Shown piece after piece: positions 45,802 through 54,772 of a stretch of DNA of 64,000 bases. Source of the DNA: Halovenus salina (GTDB lineage: Archaea > Halobacteriota > Halobacteria > Halobacteriales > Haloarculaceae). A program made the position numbers and the translations under genes. The stretch covers positions 3,162,001-3,226,000 of the forward strand of contig NZ_CP112972.1 of the NCBI RefSeq assembly GCF_026410925.1, written 5' to 3'. Within the stretch, counting starts at the first letter, position 1, and each line of letters begins with the position of its first letter. Below the pieces are notes generated by a model, which was not told the DNA's origin, ran no database searches, and saw only the letters and a program-made list of their open reading frames with translations.

Positions 45802-45878
45802 CGCCGTCTGTTCTCACGGCAGCACCGGAGTCAGCAGACCACACAGAGCCGACAGCTTATCTGTATTCCCGCCAAGAT

Positions 45879-46559
45879 GTGGCCGTGAGCACGTTCGACG
45901 CCGTTGTGTTCGACCTCGACGGAACGCTCTGTCACCGGACTCAGGACACCGACGCACTCTACCACGAGGCCTTCGAGAGTGTTGGGGTCGAACCCTTCGC
46001 CGAGCCCGCGGCGCTGTGGGCGTGTCTCGATGGGCCGCCCGAACACGACGACCAGGTGGGCTACATCGGCGCGGGGTTCGCACGTCTGGCCGCACAGCAC
46101 GGCCGCACGGATGTCGACCCGGTGGCGCTGGCGGCCGCGTTTACCGACCGCGTCGACGACAGTAACGTGGAACTCAGTACAGGTGCGAGAGCGGCACTCG
46201 ACAGCGCGAGGGAGGTCGGTGCGGTTGGGCTGGTAACGAACGGACCACAGCGACGTCAGGGTATCAAACTCGACGCGCTCGGCATTCGAAAGTACTTCGA
46301 GACGACCGTCTATGCCTACGATTTGCCCCGACGGAAGCCACATGCCGCTCCCTTCGAGCGGGCGCTCGCGGACCTCGATGTCGAACCGTCGGACGCGCTG
46401 TACGTGGGCAACTCGCTCGGCTACGACGTCGCCGGTGCACAGAACGCAGGTATGGTGGTCGCGTGGCTCCGGGGTGAGGGCGATTCTGGAATGTACGACC
46501 CCGAGTACATCCTCGATTCACTCGATGCTCTGCCTGCGTTGCTGGAGGGTGAGCGATGA
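45879..46559 (+). CDS. HAD-superfamily hydrolase
   Basis: A 226-residue HAD phosphatase: motif I FDAVVFDLDGTLCHRTQ (nucleophile DxD), motif II GLVTNGPQRRQGIKLDALGI, motif III around RRKPHAAPFERALADLDVEP (Lys), and motif IV YVGNSLGYDVAGAQNAGM. The start is GTG 45879, or GTG 45885. It overlaps the following kinase-like gene by 4 bp, so the pair probably acts on related phosphorylated small molecules. Confidence 0.87.
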   Translation: MAVSTFDAVVFDLDGTLCHRTQDTDALYHEAFESVGVEPFAEPAALWACLDGPPEHDDQVGYIGAGFARLAAQHGRTDVDPVALAAAFTDRVDDSNVELSTGARAALDSAREVGAVGLVTNGPQRRQGIKLDALGIRKYFETTVYAYDLPRRKPHAAPFERALADLDVEPSDALYVGNSLGYDVAGAQNAGMVVAWLRGEGDSGMYDPEYILDSLDALPALLEGER

Positions 46560-47509
46560 CCCGCATCACCGACGTCGTGCCGGACGAGTCGTTCGCGGCG
46601 GCCGCAGAAACTGCATTACAGTCGGTCACGACGACGGAGCCAGCTGAGTTCCGGCGGCTGGGACGAGGGAACCGAAAGCTCTCGATGCTTGTCACCTACG
46701 AGACGCGTGACTCGGTCGTGGTACAGCTCTGTGAGGAGCGCACCTGGCTCCAGACAGAGTCGACGCTGCTCGCGCATATCCGGAAGCAAACGGCGGTACC
46801 AGTCCCGCCCGTACTTGCCTCCGGTGTCACTGCCGGAGTCGCCTATATGGTCACCGCCCACGTCACTGGCGAGGACCTCCACGAGACGTTCACTAAACTC
46901 GGAGACGCGGGCAGGCGACGGCTCGCCCGAGCGTTTGGCTCCCATCTGGCCGCGCTGCACGAGCAGTTCCGGTTTGACAGCTACGGGACACTCGCTGTCG
47001 ACGGCGACTTCTTGCGGGCATGGCACGAGGACTGGGGCGACTGGTTCGACGAGTACGGCCGAAACGCGGTTGGGCGACTCCCGACGGCGTTCGACCCGCT
47101 CCGAGACGACCTGTTGGCGCTGTTCGACGCCTACGAGGCCGGAGACCCGCCAGCCCGGCTGTACCCCTGGGATTTCAGGCCCGGTAACGCGCTGGTCGAA
47201 GGCGGGGAACTGGCTGCGGTTCTCGACTGGGAGGCACCGATGGCCGCCGCGCCCGCACTCTCGGTAGCCAAAGCGGAGTATCTCATCGCGGAGTGGTACG
47301 TCGAGAACGCAGAGCCGCTTCGCCAGGCCTTCATCGAGGGGTACGAGAGGCTGCGAGAGTATCCAACAATCAAGCGCGTCCACCGGGCCGCCGCAATCGC
47401 CGACAGCGCTGTCGACTCGACGGGGATAGTTACCAACCCGATGTATCCGGAACACGACACCGAAGCCGCCGTCGAGTTCCACTGCAAGGCGCTGGGTCGA
47501 CTGCTGTAG
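46556..47509 (+). CDS. Aminoglycoside phosphotransferase-fold kinase-like protein
   Basis: A 317-residue APH/choline-kinase fold protein: RRLGRGNRKLSMLVTYETRD in the N-lobe, then GSHLAALHEQFRFDSYGTLA, catalytic-loop equivalent LYPWDFRPGNALVEGGELAA (D and N present, the usual preceding HG replaced by YPW) and metal-binding VLDWEAPMAAAPALSVAKAE. It is likely a small-molecule kinase rather than antibiotic resistance. It is translationally coupled to the HAD phosphatase upstream and abuts the convergent dehydrogenase end. Confidence 0.82.
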   Translation: MTRITDVVPDESFAAAAETALQSVTTTEPAEFRRLGRGNRKLSMLVTYETRDSVVVQLCEERTWLQTESTLLAHIRKQTAVPVPPVLASGVTAGVAYMVTAHVTGEDLHETFTKLGDAGRRRLARAFGSHLAALHEQFRFDSYGTLAVDGDFLRAWHEDWGDWFDEYGRNAVGRLPTAFDPLRDDLLALFDAYEAGDPPARLYPWDFRPGNALVEGGELAAVLDWEAPMAAAPALSVAKAEYLIAEWYVENAEPLRQAFIEGYERLREYPTIKRVHRAAAIADSAVDSTGIVTNPMYPEHDTEAAVEFHCKALGRLL

Positions 47510-48370
47510 TTACTCGTACTCGTAGAAGCCTTTCCCGGTCTTCTTGCCGAGTTCGCCCGCTTCGACCTTCCGCTTGAGGAGGTAGGCAGGCTTGTACCGG
47601 TCGCCGAGTTCGTCGTGGAGGGTCTGACTTGCGTCGAGACAGATGTCGAGGCCGATGTGGTCTGCGAGCTCCAGCGGCCCCATCGGGACGTTCGTTCCGA
47701 GCTTGAGCCCCTGGTCGAGGTCCTCCTTGCTGCTGACGCCCTCGTCGTAGGCCCGGATACCTTCGTTAATCCAGGGCATCAACACGCGGTTGACGACGAA
47801 GCCGGGTTTGTCGTCTGCCTCCCAGGTGGTCTTTTCGAGGTCCTCGGAGAACTCGTGGGCGAAGGTGACAGCCTCGTCTGTGGTTCGCTCGCCGACGACG
47901 ACCTCGACACCTTTCATCACCGGGACGGGGTTCATGAAGTGTATCCCGACGACCTGTTCGGGGCGACTCGTTGCGCTCGCAATCGACGTAATCGACAGCG
48001 TGCTGGTGTTCGTCGCCAGAATCACGTCGTCGTCGGTGGTGTCGTCGAGTGACCCGAACACGTCCTTTTTGACGTCCATGTTCTCGACGACAGCCTCGAT
48101 GACCACATCTGCCTCGGCGAGGTCGTCAAGCTCAGTCGTTCCGGTGATGCGGTCTCTGGCTGCGTCGGCCTCCTCCTCGCCGATGTGGTCGCCGGAGACC
48201 ATCCGGTCGAGACTGGAGTCGATGGTGTCGAAGCCGGCCTCGACGTACTCCTGTTCGACATCGCGCATGATGACGTCGTATCCGCTGGTCGCCGAAACCT
48301 GTGCGATACCGCTACCCATGTTGCCGGCGCCGACGACGCCGACGGTCTCGATTTCATCGAGTGTGCGCAT
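47510..48370 (-). CDS. 3-hydroxyacyl-CoA (3-hydroxybutyryl-CoA) dehydrogenase
   Basis: A 286-residue NAD-dependent enzyme of beta-oxidation or polyhydroxyalkanoate/butyrate metabolism. It starts MRTLDEIETVGVVGAGNMGS with the Rossmann GAGNMGSGIA loop; catalytic His lies in GIHFMNPVPVMKGVEVV and Glu/Asn in the following region, and the C-domain ends KRKVEAGELGKKTGKGFYEY. ATG 48370 is used; the open frame upstream runs into the inverted-repeat element and is not coding. Confidence 0.93.
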   Translation of the reverse strand: MRTLDEIETVGVVGAGNMGSGIAQVSATSGYDVIMRDVEQEYVEAGFDTIDSSLDRMVSGDHIGEEEADAARDRITGTTELDDLAEADVVIEAVVENMDVKKDVFGSLDDTTDDDVILATNTSTLSITSIASATSRPEQVVGIHFMNPVPVMKGVEVVVGERTTDEAVTFAHEFSEDLEKTTWEADDKPGFVVNRVLMPWINEGIRAYDEGVSSKEDLDQGLKLGTNVPMGPLELADHIGLDICLDASQTLHDELGDRYKPAYLLKRKVEAGELGKKTGKGFYEYE

Positions 48371-48474
48371 ATCCGACTTTCCGACCGGGGACAGTGTAAG
48401 TCTGCCGGGATTGGCGTCGCCGGTGTGCGTGACGAGGGAGTGTTCATCTAAGAAAGAGTACCAAGAGAGGGCAG

Positions 48475-48608
48475 AACAGCAAGAAAGCCCCGAGCCGTTC
48501 GACGGCTGCGACTCGCTGCGGTCCTCACTCCGTTGCGGTCCTTGGGTCGTCTCGCTCGTCGAACGGCTCGCCCCTTTCAGTCCCGCCCCAACTCGCTTTC
48601 TTGCTGTT
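48475..48608. repeat. 134-bp nested inverted-repeat element
   Basis: Outer arms AACAGCAAGAAAGC (48475-48488) and GCTTTCTTGCTGTT (48595-48608) are a perfect 14-bp inverted repeat. Inner arms GAGCCGTTCGAC (48492-48503) and GTCGAACGGCTC (48558-48569) are a perfect 12-bp repeat. The asymmetric segment CCCCTTTCAGTCCCGCC (48571-48587) matches the core of the 315-bp element at 25490. It lies in the promoter region between two divergent genes. No coding potential. Confidence 0.6.
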
Positions 48609-48698
48609 TCACATCCCATCGCTAGCCAACACGCTAACCGAACCACTGCTGATACCGAAGTCCACAGATTTAGGCCTCTCTCGTCCGAACCGACAGCC

Positions 48699-49691
48699 AT
48701 GACAGAGACACTGTTTCTCCGCAACGACGAAATTATGGACCTCGCGACGCCCGCAGAGTACGTCGACGTCGTCCGAGAGGGTTACCGCGAGCATGGCGAG
48801 GGCGCACCCGCCGAGCCCCGCCGTCTGCTCGCAAACGAGGAGCCGCCGGGTATGATGACAGGCTATTTTGCCGTCCTACCCGAGGCGGGTGCGATGGGCG
48901 GCTACACCTACGCCGCAGGCTTTGGCAACCGGGATGCACACTTCATCTTGCCGCTGTTCGATGTCGAGTCTGGCGAGCCGCTGGCTGTGCTCGACGGCGC
49001 TGGTCTGAATCCGTTCAAAACTGGCGCGGCGGGTGCGGTCGGCGTCGATGCCCTCGCCCGCGAGGACGCCTCTCGACTCGGCGTCATTGGCAGCGGAACC
49101 CAGGCACGAGGACAGGTGCTGGCGACGGCGACGGTCCGAGACCTCGATACCATCTCGGTGTACTCCCGAACACCCGACAACCGCGAGGCCTTCGCCACGG
49201 AGATGGACGACAGACTTGATGCGACCGTCGAGGCCGTCGAGACCAGCGCGGCGGCCGTCTCGGGACAGGACATCGTCATTACGGCGACGAACGCGTCCGA
49301 ACCGGTCTTCGAGAGTGCTGCCCTCGACCCGGGAACGCACGTCACGGCCATGGGACAGTACAATTCAGAAAAGCGAGAGATTGACGGAACTACTGTCGCG
49401 CGGTCCACCTACGTGGTCGACCTCAACGGTCGTCTCGAACAGGACGCGGGCGCCTACATCATGGCCCGTGAGGAGGGAGCTATTGACGCGGACCATGTCC
49501 ACGCCGAACTCGGCGAGGTCGTCGCAGGTGAGGCGGCGGGTCGGACCTCGACAGAGGAGATAACGGTCCTCGACAGCGGTGGAACCGGTATCGAGACCGT
49601 CGCGGTGGCAAAACTGCTCTACGACAGAGCGAGCCAGAAGGGATTAGGCGAGACAATCGAGTTCACGCCGGCAAGTGAGGCGTTCCTGTAG
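48699..49691 (+). CDS. Ornithine cyclodeaminase / mu-crystallin family protein
   Basis: A 330-residue NAD(P)-dependent enzyme of the OCD/archaeal alanine dehydrogenase family. It shows MTGYFAVLPEAGAMGGYTYA, the substrate region NPFKTGAAGAVGVDALARED, and the Rossmann loop LGVIGSGTQARGQVLATATV. Members act as alanine dehydrogenase, ornithine cyclodeaminase or imine reductase; the substrate cannot be assigned. ATG 48699 is used, although the frame is open far upstream through the inverted-repeat element. Confidence 0.87.
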   Translation: MTETLFLRNDEIMDLATPAEYVDVVREGYREHGEGAPAEPRRLLANEEPPGMMTGYFAVLPEAGAMGGYTYAAGFGNRDAHFILPLFDVESGEPLAVLDGAGLNPFKTGAAGAVGVDALAREDASRLGVIGSGTQARGQVLATATVRDLDTISVYSRTPDNREAFATEMDDRLDATVEAVETSAAAVSGQDIVITATNASEPVFESAALDPGTHVTAMGQYNSEKREIDGTTVARSTYVVDLNGRLEQDAGAYIMAREEGAIDADHVHAELGEVVAGEAAGRTSTEEITVLDSGGTGIETVAVAKLLYDRASQKGLGETIEFTPASEAFL

Positions 49692-50807
49692 TCACAGCAC
49701 GGATTCGAGGCCGAGTGCCTGAGCAAGCGTCAGCCCACTCCAGAGCGCGCCGGCGAGATAGCCGGCGATCGCGCCGCCGTTCAACAGCGGGAGTCCGGCG
49801 TGAGCGCGCCCTTTCAACACCATCCACAGCAACACGATCAGCCCTGCGAGGATTCCAACCATTGACGTTACCGCCGGCAGCGGCGCGGAGGCGACGCCGA
49901 GGCTGATATCCGAGCCACTCTCGGCGAAAAACGCCGCGCTCGCGACCAGCACTGTCGGAATGACCGCGTCACCGAGGCCGATGAAGAGGGCGTCGCGCTC
50001 GGGGAGGCGTTCGCGGACGGCCGCTTCAAGGTCATCGCCGAGGTCATCGAGGACACCGGATTCGAGTCGGTCGAACGCTGCGTCGTCCAGCTCGGCGACG
50101 CCCTCCGGCCCGAGCGCTTCGAGGCGCTCTCTGTCGAGTGGCTCGCTCTCACCGTCCTCGTTGTGGGATTCGACATGGTCGGGCCCGCCGTCGTCGAGAA
50201 ACGAGTACGAGAGCGTGATGGGGACGACGAAGACGACGGGTATCTTCAGGTCCATCGCACCCGAGGCCAGCGTCAGCATGTGCTCGGTGCCGTAGACGCT
50301 GATTGCGTCGTAGACGGCGAGCACTGTAAGTAACACGAGCGCCGGCAGGATGCCAAAGTTGACGCCGAACAGCCCCGCAGCGCCGATGCCCATGAGTATC
50401 CCCGCGGCGTCAATGACGTACCACTCCGGATGGATATACAGCGCCAGCCCGACGACCGCAGCCCCGCCGACGGCGAGCAGATTGACCGGTCCGCCGCCGA
50501 CCGCAACGGAGAGGCTCTCGGGAGCCAACACCTCGAAGACGTAGAAGGCGATGTACGCACCCGAGAAGATGATGGCGAGGCGGAGAATCGACTCGCCGCC
50601 GTACTTGAACGCCAACAGCATCAGCCCGGTCATGGCGAGGATTGCGACGAGATAGGCGATGCTGATAGTCGGATCGCTCGTGTCCTCGACGACCTGGTGG
50701 CCCTCCTGTTGGAAGGGTTCGACGAGTGCGAGCGTCCCGACCTGGACGAGGAAGAAAATCAGGACGATACCCGCACTCGCGAGGAGTGTCCGGGACCGGT
50801 GATTCAT
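49692..50807 (-). CDS. Presenilin/signal-peptide-peptidase homologue (A22 intramembrane protease)
   Basis: A 371-residue polytopic membrane protein of the archaeal PSH family. The two catalytic Asp motifs are visible: VYDAISVY (YD) in one helix and FIGLGDAVIP (GxGD) in a later one; the conserved PAL-type end appears as LPLLNGGAIA. Between the two halves is an acidic cytoplasmic loop of ~90 residues (SHNEDGESEPLDRERLEALG...). It would cut transmembrane helices of membrane proteins. Nine hydrophobic segments are expected. Confidence 0.88.
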   Translation of the reverse strand: MNHRSRTLLASAGIVLIFFLVQVGTLALVEPFQQEGHQVVEDTSDPTISIAYLVAILAMTGLMLLAFKYGGESILRLAIIFSGAYIAFYVFEVLAPESLSVAVGGGPVNLLAVGGAAVVGLALYIHPEWYVIDAAGILMGIGAAGLFGVNFGILPALVLLTVLAVYDAISVYGTEHMLTLASGAMDLKIPVVFVVPITLSYSFLDDGGPDHVESHNEDGESEPLDRERLEALGPEGVAELDDAAFDRLESGVLDDLGDDLEAAVRERLPERDALFIGLGDAVIPTVLVASAAFFAESGSDISLGVASAPLPAVTSMVGILAGLIVLLWMVLKGRAHAGLPLLNGGAIAGYLAGALWSGLTLAQALGLESVL

Positions 50808-50866
50808 ACAGGAGCCTCGACTGGCGGCGGTTTCAGCATTTCGAAGCGCTGGTGGGGACGAGCGGA

Positions 50867-52069
50867 TTAGGACTCGGGCATCCGCAGTGTCAGCAGGACA
50901 ATCACGACCATTATCCCGGCCAGCGCGAGGTATCCCTCGTCGAAGTAGCCTCGGTCAGCCACGACGCCAAAGAGGACAGGCCCGGACGCACCGAGCGTCG
51001 CGGCGGTGGTTCGCACCGCGCCCAGCCCAGTGCCGCGCATGTCGTCGGCGAACAGCTCGCTCAGATACGACTGGGTAATCGCGCCGGTGCCGAGCATCGT
51101 ACTGACCAATGCAGTGATGCCGACCAGCGCCGGGACCCCGTCGGCGAAGGGAAGCAACACGAGGCCGACGACCGGCCCGACGAGCACGATTACTAGCGAG
51201 CGCCGCATCCCAATGCGGTCGTAGGCCGAGCCGGCCAGTGGCTTCACCAGGACGCCAAAGCCAAAGAACAGTCCGAACAGCGCACTCGCCACCGTCTCGG
51301 AGAGGCCCTTCTCCTCTGCGAGATAGGTCGGATAGAACGCGGAGAACGTCTGCCAGATGAAGATGAACAGAAAGAGGACAACAGTCATGAAGACAAGCGC
51401 AGGGCTCCACAGTTCCGAGACGATATACCGAAGTCGCTCGACGGAAAGCTCGGTCCCGTCGGTGTCGTTCGTCGATGTATCCGGCAGTGCGACCCAGAGC
51501 GCAAGAGCCACGACGAGCAGCGACGGTATCAGGACGCCAAAGCCGAACTGCCAGGCGAGGATGGCGGTGAGAACGCCGGCCAGCGGCGGAAAGACCGTCT
51601 GACCGAGGTCGCCAGTCGCCATCGTCACGCCGAGTGCGCTCCCGAGTCGGTCGGGATATGTCTCTGTCAGAATCGTAATCCGAGCGATGGGGTACAGCGA
51701 CATCCCGATGCCGACAAGCGCCGTTGCACCGTAGAGAAGGAGTGCAGTCGGCGCAACCACGACAAGCGAGAGCGCGGCCGCGACGGTGAGGGTACTCGTG
51801 ACCATCATGCGGCGCTCGGTGTATCTGTCGGTGAGGACGCCACTGGGGAGTTGGCCGACCGCAGAGCCGAGCCAGAGCACCGTCACGAGCAGGCCCGCAG
51901 TCGACAACGAGAGGCCGAACATCTCTCGCAGGTTCGGCAACACGACGGGATACACCATCCGGGACCCGACCAGTAGTCCCCAGCCGACCGCGACCGGCGC
52001 GAGTATCTTTCCTTTCCCTCCGCCGAGCAGGCTCGCGGCTTCGGCTCGTATCGACGCGACGAGCGACAT
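50867..52069 (-). CDS. Major facilitator superfamily transporter
   Basis: A 400-residue 12-helix MFS carrier. It opens with a short cytoplasmic lead and the first helix ILAPVAVGWGLLVGSRMVYP. Motif A is LGSAVGQLPSGVLTDRYTERR, and the symmetrical loop in the second half is KPLAGSAYDRIGMRR. A hydrophilic central loop (LPDTSTNDTDGTELSVERLR) separates the halves. Substrate is unknown; it is similar in length to the carrier at 23118 but is not a near copy. Confidence 0.88.
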   Translation of the reverse strand: MSLVASIRAEAASLLGGGKGKILAPVAVGWGLLVGSRMVYPVVLPNLREMFGLSLSTAGLLVTVLWLGSAVGQLPSGVLTDRYTERRMMVTSTLTVAAALSLVVVAPTALLLYGATALVGIGMSLYPIARITILTETYPDRLGSALGVTMATGDLGQTVFPPLAGVLTAILAWQFGFGVLIPSLLVVALALWVALPDTSTNDTDGTELSVERLRYIVSELWSPALVFMTVVLFLFIFIWQTFSAFYPTYLAEEKGLSETVASALFGLFFGFGVLVKPLAGSAYDRIGMRRSLVIVLVGPVVGLVLLPFADGVPALVGITALVSTMLGTGAITQSYLSELFADDMRGTGLGAVRTTAATLGASGPVLFGVVADRGYFDEGYLALAGIMVVIVLLTLRMPES

Positions 52070-52122
52070 TGACTGTCCGTGAGTTCGGAGCAGGGACGTT
52101 TACGCTTTCCCAACGCCAGTCG

Positions 52123-53730
52123 TCAATCGTGACGGAAGCACCGGCTGCCGGTGAAGGCCATCGTCATCCCGTGTTCGTCTGCGGCCTCGATGACGGCGTC
52201 GTCGTTTTTCGACCCGCCGGGCTGGATGACGGCCTCGATACCGGCCTCTGCGGCGTGTTCGATGCCGTCCGGGAACGGGAAGAAGGCGTCCGAGGCCATC
52301 ACCGCGCCCTGGGCGTCTTTGCCCTCGGCGTGTTCGTCGGCTTTCATCGCGGCCAGGCGGACCGCGTCGACCCGCGAGACCTGCCCCATGCCGATGCCGA
52401 CGGTCTCGGTGCCGTCGGCGAACAGAATCGCGTTCGATTTGACGTGCTTGATCGTCTGCCAGGCAAAGCACATCGAGCGAATCTGCTCGTCTGTCGGCTT
52501 GCGCTCGGTGACGACCTCGAGATCGTCTGCGGTTACGGTCTGGAGGTCGCGCTCCTGGACAAGCCGGCCGCCGACCAGCGACTTCTCGGTGAACCTGTCG
52601 GTCCGCTCGCCGAGGTCGCCGACATCGAGCACGCGGAGATTGTTCTTCTCACAGAGCACGTCCAGCGCCTCTGCGGTGTAGCCGGGAGCGACAACAACCT
52701 CCTTGAAGGAGTCGACAATCTCTTCGGCGGTCGCGGCGTCGCACTCGCGGTTGAGCGCGACGATACCACCGAAGGCACTCATCGGATCCGTCGAGAGAGC
52801 CTTCTCGTAGGCCGCTGCCAGGTCCTCGGCGGTCGCACAACCCGCCGGGTTCGTGTGTTTGATAACAGCCGCGGCTGGCTCGTCGAACTCCTTGATGAGG
52901 TTCAAGGCCCCGTCGGCGTCGTTGTAGTTGTTGTACGAGAGTGCCTTCGCGCCCTCGTTGAGCTGTGGGGCGTCGACAATACTCGCCTCGTCGACGCCGT
53001 ACTCCCCGTAGAGTGCGCCGTCCTGGTGTGGGTTCTCCCCGTACCGCAGCGTCGTCTGTCTGTCTCCGGTCGTGAGCCGTCGGGCGGGGAACTGCTCGTC
53101 TCCGTCCCCGTCGACGTGGACTGCCCCGTCTTCGACGGTCGCCGTCCCGTCGGCGAACCACTTGACGGCACGCGGGTACGCTGTAAACTCTCCCTGGTAG
53201 AGGGTCCGGTCTTTGAGGTCTGCTGGCCCATCGCCTTCGTAGACTGGGACGGGTTCCTGGGTCACGATTGGGCCGCCGTCGACCTGGTCCTCAACGACGT
53301 TGCCCTCGTCGTCGGTGGCGTCGGTGACGACATGGACGGTACAGCCGGTGACCGAGACGCCGGCATCGAGGGCGTCACCCCAGGCGTCGGTCCCCGGAAA
53401 CGACGGCAGGAGCGACGGATGGACGTTGAGCGTCGTCGGCATCTCGTCGAGGAACGTGTCCGAGAGAATCCGCATGTAGCCGTCGAGACAGACCAGGTCG
53501 ATATCGTACCCTGCGAGTGCCTCGACGATTCGGCGCTCGTGGTCACGGCGCGATTCGCCCTCGTTGCGTTCGACCGCAACGGCGTCGATACCGCGTTTGT
53601 CGGCCGTTTCGAGCACTGGCGCGCCGGCGTCGTTGGTCAGGATGACCTCAAACGCCGCACCCCCAGGCCCGCGGTCGGCGATGTTCATCAGGTTCCGCCC
53701 CCGGTTGCTTGCCATCCCGGCGAGGTTCAT
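52123..53730 (-). CDS. PurN-PurH fusion: glycinamide and AICAR formyltransferases
   Basis: A 535-residue two-domain purine enzyme. Residues ~1-185 are PurN-like (MNLAGMASNRGRNLMNIADR; catalytic TTLNVHPSLLPSFPGTD and VVEDQVDGGPIV). Residues ~215-535 are the AICAR formyltransferase half of PurH (LRYGENPHQDGALYGEYG, IKHTNPAGCATAEDL, DPMSAFGGIVALNRECDA). The IMP-cyclohydrolase (MGS-like) domain of bacterial PurH is absent; haloarchaea are thought to use PurO for that step. ATG 53730 is used; the longer frame upstream lacks family sequence. Confidence 0.92.
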   Translation of the reverse strand: MNLAGMASNRGRNLMNIADRGPGGAAFEVILTNDAGAPVLETADKRGIDAVAVERNEGESRRDHERRIVEALAGYDIDLVCLDGYMRILSDTFLDEMPTTLNVHPSLLPSFPGTDAWGDALDAGVSVTGCTVHVVTDATDDEGNVVEDQVDGGPIVTQEPVPVYEGDGPADLKDRTLYQGEFTAYPRAVKWFADGTATVEDGAVHVDGDGDEQFPARRLTTGDRQTTLRYGENPHQDGALYGEYGVDEASIVDAPQLNEGAKALSYNNYNDADGALNLIKEFDEPAAAVIKHTNPAGCATAEDLAAAYEKALSTDPMSAFGGIVALNRECDAATAEEIVDSFKEVVVAPGYTAEALDVLCEKNNLRVLDVGDLGERTDRFTEKSLVGGRLVQERDLQTVTADDLEVVTERKPTDEQIRSMCFAWQTIKHVKSNAILFADGTETVGIGMGQVSRVDAVRLAAMKADEHAEGKDAQGAVMASDAFFPFPDGIEHAAEAGIEAVIQPGGSKNDDAVIEAADEHGMTMAFTGSRCFRHD

Positions 53731-53839
53731 ACACGAGTGGGCGTGGTGGTAATTCAAAGGCGTTCCGACTTCTCGCGGGAGCACTTCGGTGGGAGACAAC
53801 ACTTCCAGTCCAGCCTGCCAACACGCGTGCACCCAGCTA

Positions 53840-53846
53840 TTTATAC
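53840..53846 (+). promoter_or_regulatory. TATA-like box of the RecA-like gene at 53869
   Basis: TTTATAC, 23-29 bp before the ATG at 53869. Confidence 0.5.
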
Positions 53847-53868
53847 GAGCAGACGGCGTGTGTATGGT

Positions 53869-54708
53869 ATGGAGCTGATTCCCTTCGGTATCGACCGACT
53901 GGACAGCACAATCGGGGGCGGGGCACCACAGGGGAGTGTCGTCTTGCTCTCAGGGGAGGCCGGTGCCGGCGCGCGGGAGTTCATGTACACGACAGCGGTC
54001 ATGAACGGCCTCGCACAGACAGGCGACGACTTGTTCGGCCTCCACTACGGCGACCTGGAAGCTGGTGCGGCCCTTCCGGGGGCGATTCATTATCTCTCCT
54101 TTACCCACGAGCGCGACCAGATTGAGGCCGAGATAGATATGTCGATGGACGAGGAAATCGGCCGCCGTGGGTTCGAGGAGGTTGAGTTCGTCTCACTCTC
54201 ACAGAACTACTTCCACAGAAGTCCGGTCCCTCGGTCGTGGTACGCCGAGGAGACCGCTGATATCAGGTCGCTCCGGAAACGCCACGAGGAGCGTGAGAAG
54301 CTTCTGAGCGCACTGGGAGATACGGTCAGTCGGCGTGCGCCCGGGAATCTCGTTCTTATCGACTCCTTCTCGGATCTCGTTGCCGCTGCCGGGGATACCA
54401 TCGAGTGGTCGGATATCAACTACGTCACGAAGGGACTGGCAAAAGCGGCCCACGAGTGGGGGGCGCTCATCCTCATCCACGTCAACTTCGAGACCTTGAC
54501 CGAGGTACAGCACGGACAGCTCATCGACAACTGTTCGGGGACACTCCAGTTCCAGTGGGAGACCGGCGGCTCGACGCGGGCGCGCACACTCGTCGTCAAG
54601 AACTTCAGAGGCGTACTCTCACAGCTCGAATCCGAGAACATCGTCAAGTTCGAGACCGACCTCAGCGAGGCAGGCTTCGACATCAGCGATGTCAGAAAGA
54701 TCAGGTGA
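53869..54708 (+). CDS. RAD55/KaiC-like RecA-fold protein with altered Walker A
   Basis: A 279-residue protein. It begins MELIPFGIDRLDSTIGGGAP, the KaiC/RadA entry, but the P-loop is GSVVLLSGEAGAGAREFMYT: GxAGAGA with Ala-Arg where Lys-Ser/Thr is needed. Walker B-like NLVLIDSFSDLVAAAGD is kept. The C-terminal core strands (ALILIHVNFETLTEVQHGQL, TLVVKNFRGVLSQLE) match KaiC-like members. It heads a cluster with the coiled-coil gene at 54773 and acidic gene at 55663. Nucleotide hydrolysis is doubtful. Confidence 0.78.
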   Translation: MELIPFGIDRLDSTIGGGAPQGSVVLLSGEAGAGAREFMYTTAVMNGLAQTGDDLFGLHYGDLEAGAALPGAIHYLSFTHERDQIEAEIDMSMDEEIGRRGFEEVEFVSLSQNYFHRSPVPRSWYAEETADIRSLRKRHEEREKLLSALGDTVSRRAPGNLVLIDSFSDLVAAAGDTIEWSDINYVTKGLAKAAHEWGALILIHVNFETLTEVQHGQLIDNCSGTLQFQWETGGSTRARTLVVKNFRGVLSQLESENIVKFETDLSEAGFDISDVRKIR

Positions 54709-54742
54709 CGGCCGTATCGATTCGTGATATCGACGGCAAACG

Positions 54743-54749
54743 CTTAACT
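54743..54749 (+). promoter_or_regulatory. TATA-like box of the coiled-coil gene
   Basis: CTTAACT, 24-30 bp before the ATG at 54773; the same CGCTTAAC context precedes the gene at 45019. Confidence 0.4.
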
Positions 54750-54772
54750 ATCCAGTTTGAATATATCGGGTA

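Noticed and set aside
47790-48698. Long N-terminal extension of the OCD-family gene
   Set aside because: It is the antisense frame of the hydroxyacyl-CoA dehydrogenase plus the inverted-repeat element; the family starts at MTETLFLRNDE (48699).
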